Assembly (NCBI RefSeq): GCF_000264995.1
Contig: NW_006767438.1
Coordinates: forward strand, 186,001-250,000
Source: Punctularia strigosozonata HHB-11173 SS5
Taxonomy: Eukaryota > Basidiomycota > Agaricomycetes > Corticiales > Punctulariaceae
Direction: 5' to 3'
Length of the DNA stretch: 64,000 nt
The position numbers and the translations under genes are program-made. The notes under the pieces were generated by a model. It was not told the origin of the DNA. It did not search any database and worked only from the letters and a program-made list of their open reading frames with translations. This document shows, in pieces, positions 60,537 through 64,000 of this stretch (the first letter of the stretch is position 1; each line of letters opens with the position of its first letter).

Positions 60537-61570
60537 TTACATTATCAGCAAATTTGCATTTTGGGCATTCTGTTGCACTGTCGCGCACTCATTCTCATCG
60601 ATGCGCTGCAGTTCACATTGGTACTAGCAAATGCTCTTCAGTTCTACTCGATGTCACTGCAGTGCTGGTCAGTGCTAGCCTGTGCTGTGATAGATATTCT
60701 CACGCTGCTTTAGCACTGCCACCTGATAAACTATTGAGAGGGCCGCCGGTGCCGCATCAATGCCCATCCAGTGCCTGGCTAGTGCAGCATCTTTAGCACC
60801 AGGCAGCATCGTCCTGAACTCGATCACCTCCGAAGACCTCAGCATGACCCAGCATCACATTGCACAAATGCTGAGTCAGGATTTTCTGTCTGGTTCTAGC
60901 GGTCCCCAACCACTGGCATGGATCGCACACGTCGCATGTCCCCTGGTGACCCAGCACAAGGTGGTTCTGCGCATAGTAATGGCATGTAAGTGCATATATG
61001 CTATCAGTGTGTTACATAGGATCTTATGTACTGTTTTAGGGACACCAATACAGCTGCATTCTTAGGGCTTGGTTGACACGATCCATCAAAACATGATATG
61101 CAGCAATAAAGTTTTGCTGGATTGTTGACTGATTCATGGTGGCAAGAAGATCATACAGTGAACGTGCACTTGCATGGTACTGCAGTGTATGAGCAGGGGA
61201 GAGCTGGGTCACGTGCTCACAGTGACGATGGTGCAGACAGATGCTCACAGTGCCGAGGCTAATCCATCGGAGAGTCTTGCGTAACAGTGACATTAGTGCT
61301 GAACAAGTGCTGAACCAATGCTAAACCAATGCTAGTTCACTTGTGGCTACTAACACCAAGCCTACGAGTTTCAATGCCACTGATGCACCCAATGCCACCA
61401 GTGACATCACCACTGATGGGCATGCATGAGCACTGATCAGCATTGGTTGGGAACATCACCGAACCTCTCCGCACTAATGCACAACTGCCCTGCACTGCAC
61501 CGCACCAGGGAGCACTAGTGAGCACTGGTGAGCACTGCCAGGCACCGACTGATGTGCCATGAGTTAGGTG

Positions 61571-61591
61571 TTTTGTCCGAAAAACACCCTC
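61571..61591 (-). repeat. Right terminal inverted repeat
   Basis: Read on the minus strand it begins GAGGGTGTTTTTCGGAC and ends with AAAA. Together with the preceding ggtgttttg it can also fold into a small local hairpin. Confidence 0.75.
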
Positions 61592-61752
61592 AAAGTTTTC
61601 GTCACCACGTTTGCCTCGTCGCGCGTATGTCTGGCCAGAGGTGCTTCATATGCTACATATATGCGTACGATATGCTGAGCCGCAGCGGGTCCATGCCGCA
61701 CATGTCTATAGAGTCAAGTGTTCTTCCATCCTTTCGTGGGCACCCGTGATAA

Positions 61753-63101
61753 CTACCCGAACCGTCCTTTCAACCCGTCGTATATCAAGAATATGATCGC
61801 GCTGCTGGGTATACTTCGCGCGATGGTGACCCCGCATCCGGCGTACATCCCGCGGATCCCCTGCTTGCTCCACATTTCTTTTGCCATGCCTGCGGAGCCG
61901 GTAGATCAGTTTGTCCAGTTCAGGCAGCGAGGGGAGAGCTCGCACGCACCAAGGTAACCGAGCCTGGCTTGATGTGAATTGGGGTGCAGCTCTTGCGCGG
62001 TCTGAAGCGCAGACTTGACGGTGTCGGCGGGGAAGAGCGCAATGTTGTATGCTGCGCCTGCGAACGCTCCCGAGATCGCACTTTCGTACGCGAGCGGCTC
62101 CGCTTCACGTCCTTTGCCTGATGATCAATGATTGGAAATGAGAAAATTGATTGGTGATGGGCAGGTGCTACCTTTTGTTAATGTACCAGGGGAAGTTTTG
62201 GATAGGCGGTAGGATATCAGTTTGCCGGCGACGAACTCCTTGGTGCAGAACCATGCCGCGCCACCGCCGATCTCGCGCAAGAGCGTGCCCGTATGCCCGA
62301 GCCATAAGCCGCGCACACCGTGTTCGCGTATGACACTCATGAGCACGGATATGGGCCCGGGCAATTTCGCAATCGTGCTACTGTTCACGGGCATGGAAGC
62401 GGACAATGGCAAGCCCGCCACCGCCGCCACTGCCGAGGGAGCGACGTGGGGCGAGGCGGCGAGCATCTGAACTTGCATCTTACACTTTACTAGCTCGATC
62501 GGAGTCCTACGGAGTGTTTCTGGTTGTTAGTGGCAACGAAGGAAAGTAACAGTGTCACCAACAGCACAGTCGCGGTTATGCCGCCCGCGCCCGCGGCTGC
62601 GAGCGCTATTTGCGGGAGGGTCGTGGGCGCATCGGTGGTCTGACCGGAGATGCGGCGGATCAAGCTCTGCAATTCGTTATAGGAGAGGAAGAGCGTGGCG
62701 TTCTCGGCCATGGCGCCAACTATAGGAGCTGGTAATCCCTGCGCAGAAAAAGCCCGATGAGAACAGGTTCACCAGTTGAGGGTACAGATGAAAGTGTACC
62801 CTGTAGAGCCCTCGGATGCCTTCCTTTCTCCACGTTTGCCTTAGGCAGTCGATGGGACCATTGAACCGCGCGGTCGGGTCGAGTACCTGGGCTTGCAACC
62901 GGACCTTGGTCAGGTCGAACGGGTGTTCGAAGACTTTTGACACCATGCCAGCAACCTGCACATCCGTTGTAGGGACGAAAGAAATGCTCATCATAGCGAG
63001 CTCACGCTGCCGTATGTTATGTCCCTCAATGCCCTTGCGGCGCCAGACTGGGACAGTGCCTCTTGGGGGAGCTCGTCGGGGAGATCCGGGGGAGCCTGCA
63101 T
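61753..63101 (-). CDS. Mitochondrial carrier, ornithine/basic amino acid type (ORT1/ARG-11-like)
   Basis: ATG 63101 opens exon 1 (63101-63006: MQAPPDLPDELPQEALSQSG to RDITYGS). A GTGAGC donor joins it to exon 2 at 62955, giving VAGMVSKVFEHPFDLTKVRL, the first PxD/ExxK carrier motif with the HPFD form. The second repeat has TPIELVKCKMQVQML, and the third has ALFPADTVKSALQTAQ. Between them lie GPIDCLRQTWRKEGIRGLYR, PIVGAMAENATLFLSYN, GLWLGHTGTLLREIGGGAAW, and KQGIRGMYAGCGVTIARSIP with FLIYDGLKGRFG at 61753. Three tandem carrier repeats, six helices, inner mitochondrial membrane. The AENATLF block is characteristic of the fungal ornithine exchanger that feeds arginine synthesis. Specificity is inferred from family resemblance. 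Confidence 0.9.
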
Positions 63102-63423
63102 CGTCGCAGTTCTAGTTTGCGTACCACACACAGGCAGGTGTATGTTCGTGAGGCAAGACGTGAGTGTAAGACGTGGCCTTGCGGTGGAATCGCTATAGCA
63201 TGGCGCGAGCTACGTTGTTTTATGGGACCGGGGAGACGCCGGCGGGCTGTAGGCTATGTCTGGACGTATGTAGCTTCGTCGCCGCGCGGCACAGCCAAAT
63301 ATTTAGTCGACACGGACAATGAGGAGGACAACAAAGATGTCTAGATGGAGTATGTAACCGGGCTTGTGCAGGCATGGTGTGATAGTCTCAAAATTTCCCA
63401 ATCGGTCGACGCGAGCTCCGTCC
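63102..63423. promoter_or_regulatory. Bidirectional promoter of the mitochondrial carrier and ribosome recycling factor
   Basis: 322 bases between two divergent start codons, both for mitochondrial proteins. No clear TATA box is seen on either side. Confidence 0.5.
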
Positions 63424-64000
63424 ATGTTGTCGCTCTCGTTGTCCGCCCGCGCAGTTCGCGCGTCCTCCCTTCGCGCCGTCCATCCACCATGTTCTACCGC
63501 CTCGCTTGGTCTCATAACCAGAAGATACGCCTCCAAAAAGCCCAAGGGCAAAGGCAAGGGTAAAGAAGAGCCCTCCAAGGCATCGAAGTCGCGTGAAGGG
63601 GGCGGCGACAAGTACATGCGCTCGACCGCGTCTCTCATCCCCGCCTCGCAAAAGGCTGTCTCGGACGCGGCGCAGGCCGAGTATGACAAGTGCAAGGAGC
63701 GGATGGACGCCGCTATCCAATGGTTTCGCAAGGAATGCGCGACGTTAGAGGGTCGCGCGACCGGCCGCGTAACGCCCGCATTGTTGGCGCCCATTCGGGT
63801 GAAGATACCAGGTGTCGGTGAGGGGCTGAAGATGGAAGAAGTGGCCACCGTCGGCGTGAAGGACGGAAGCATGCTTGTGGTCACCTTGTTTGAGGAAGGC
63901 GTGAGTATAATAAACTGCCTGTAGAATAGACGGGAGACGGGAGCTGGAAGGCTGATTGCGTGGCCCTGGCCAGTAGAGCTACAAACACGTCGAAGACGCC
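63424..64000 (+). CDS. RRF1: Mitochondrial ribosome recycling factor, 3' end cut by window
   Basis: ATG 63424 opens a mitochondrial presequence (MLSLSLSARAVRASSLRAVH, ending near RRYASKKPKG), then a Lys/Gly-rich linker (KGKGKGKEEPS). The RRF helical arm begins QKAVSDAAQAEYDKCKERMD and contains RKECATLEGRATGRVTPALL, the family signature, followed by PIRVKIPG and EVATVGVKDGSMLVVTLFEE. Exon 1 (63424-63900) ends at GTGAGT, and exon 2 starts at 63977 with SYKHVEDA and runs off the edge. RRF splits mitochondrial ribosomes from mRNA after termination. About the first 167 residues are present; the C-terminal part of helix domain I is outside the window. Confidence 0.93.

Larger units (their letters stand above)
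60513..61593. mobile_element. Non-autonomous TIR DNA transposon (MITE-like), 1081 bp
   Basis: Imperfect terminal inverted repeats (60516-60536 and 61571-61591, 18 of 21 positions matching) bound the element, and the 7-base duplication AGTTTTC flanks it exactly (60506-60512 and 61594-61600). No transposase frame is present. The interior is AT-richer than its surroundings and carries roughly twenty CACTG/CAGTG pentamers, often as GCACTG or CAGTGCT. The 7-base (possibly 8 with mismatch) target duplication would suit a hAT- or Mutator-like superfamily, but the tips do not settle it. Confidence 0.7.

Overview
The window looks like nuclear DNA of a filamentous basidiomycete, most likely an Agaricomycete. 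Its genes are dense, lie on both strands and are broken by many 47-95 nt GT-AG introns. It carries several families that are typical of basidiomycetes: DUF6533 and DUF6534 membrane proteins, DUF7330 proteins, a Kre9/Knh1-like GPI protein, and ATP-citrate lyase as one long polypeptide. Exon models were read by eye from splice signals, phase continuity and family motifs. Models described as closing in frame were summed exon by exon; the others are approximate.

Left third (1-23.5 kb). This part holds a Ser/Thr-rich single-pass membrane protein that runs off the left edge, a doubtful two-exon gene, and a CENP-V/GFA zinc protein. An assembly gap of N flanked by poly-G follows. Next come an APH-fold kinase-like protein (five exons, 802 aa), two DUF6533 four-to-seven-helix membrane genes lying tail to tail, cyclophilin A, and a same-strand array of three DUF7330 paralogues.

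Middle (23.5-44.6 kb). A small Kre9/Knh1-like GPI protein is followed by a flavin monooxygenase, a Dal5-type MFS permease and, divergent from it, a TauD/JLP1-type dioxygenase. The last three could form a small sulfonate/organic-sulfur utilisation group. After them lie an unidentified gene, an intron-containing tRNA-His, a secreted basidiomycete protein, a secreted GH51 alpha-L-arabinofuranosidase with tiny 5' exons, and ATP-citrate lyase (six exons, 1157 aa).

Right third (44.6-64 kb). A decayed member of a basidiomycete serine-protease-like family is followed by a 7TM receptor, a mitochondrial ribosomal protein of RNase III fold, a DUF6534 gene, and a KDEL-receptor-like membrane protein fused to a SIN3-type PAH domain, which is the most unusual gene here. 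A third DUF6533 gene and a 1.08 kb non-autonomous DNA transposon full of CACTG/CAGTG motifs come next. The window ends with a divergent pair of mitochondrial genes: an ornithine-type carrier and ribosome recycling factor (cut by the window end).

No CRISPR array, rRNA gene, retrovirus-like element or toxin fossil was recognised.
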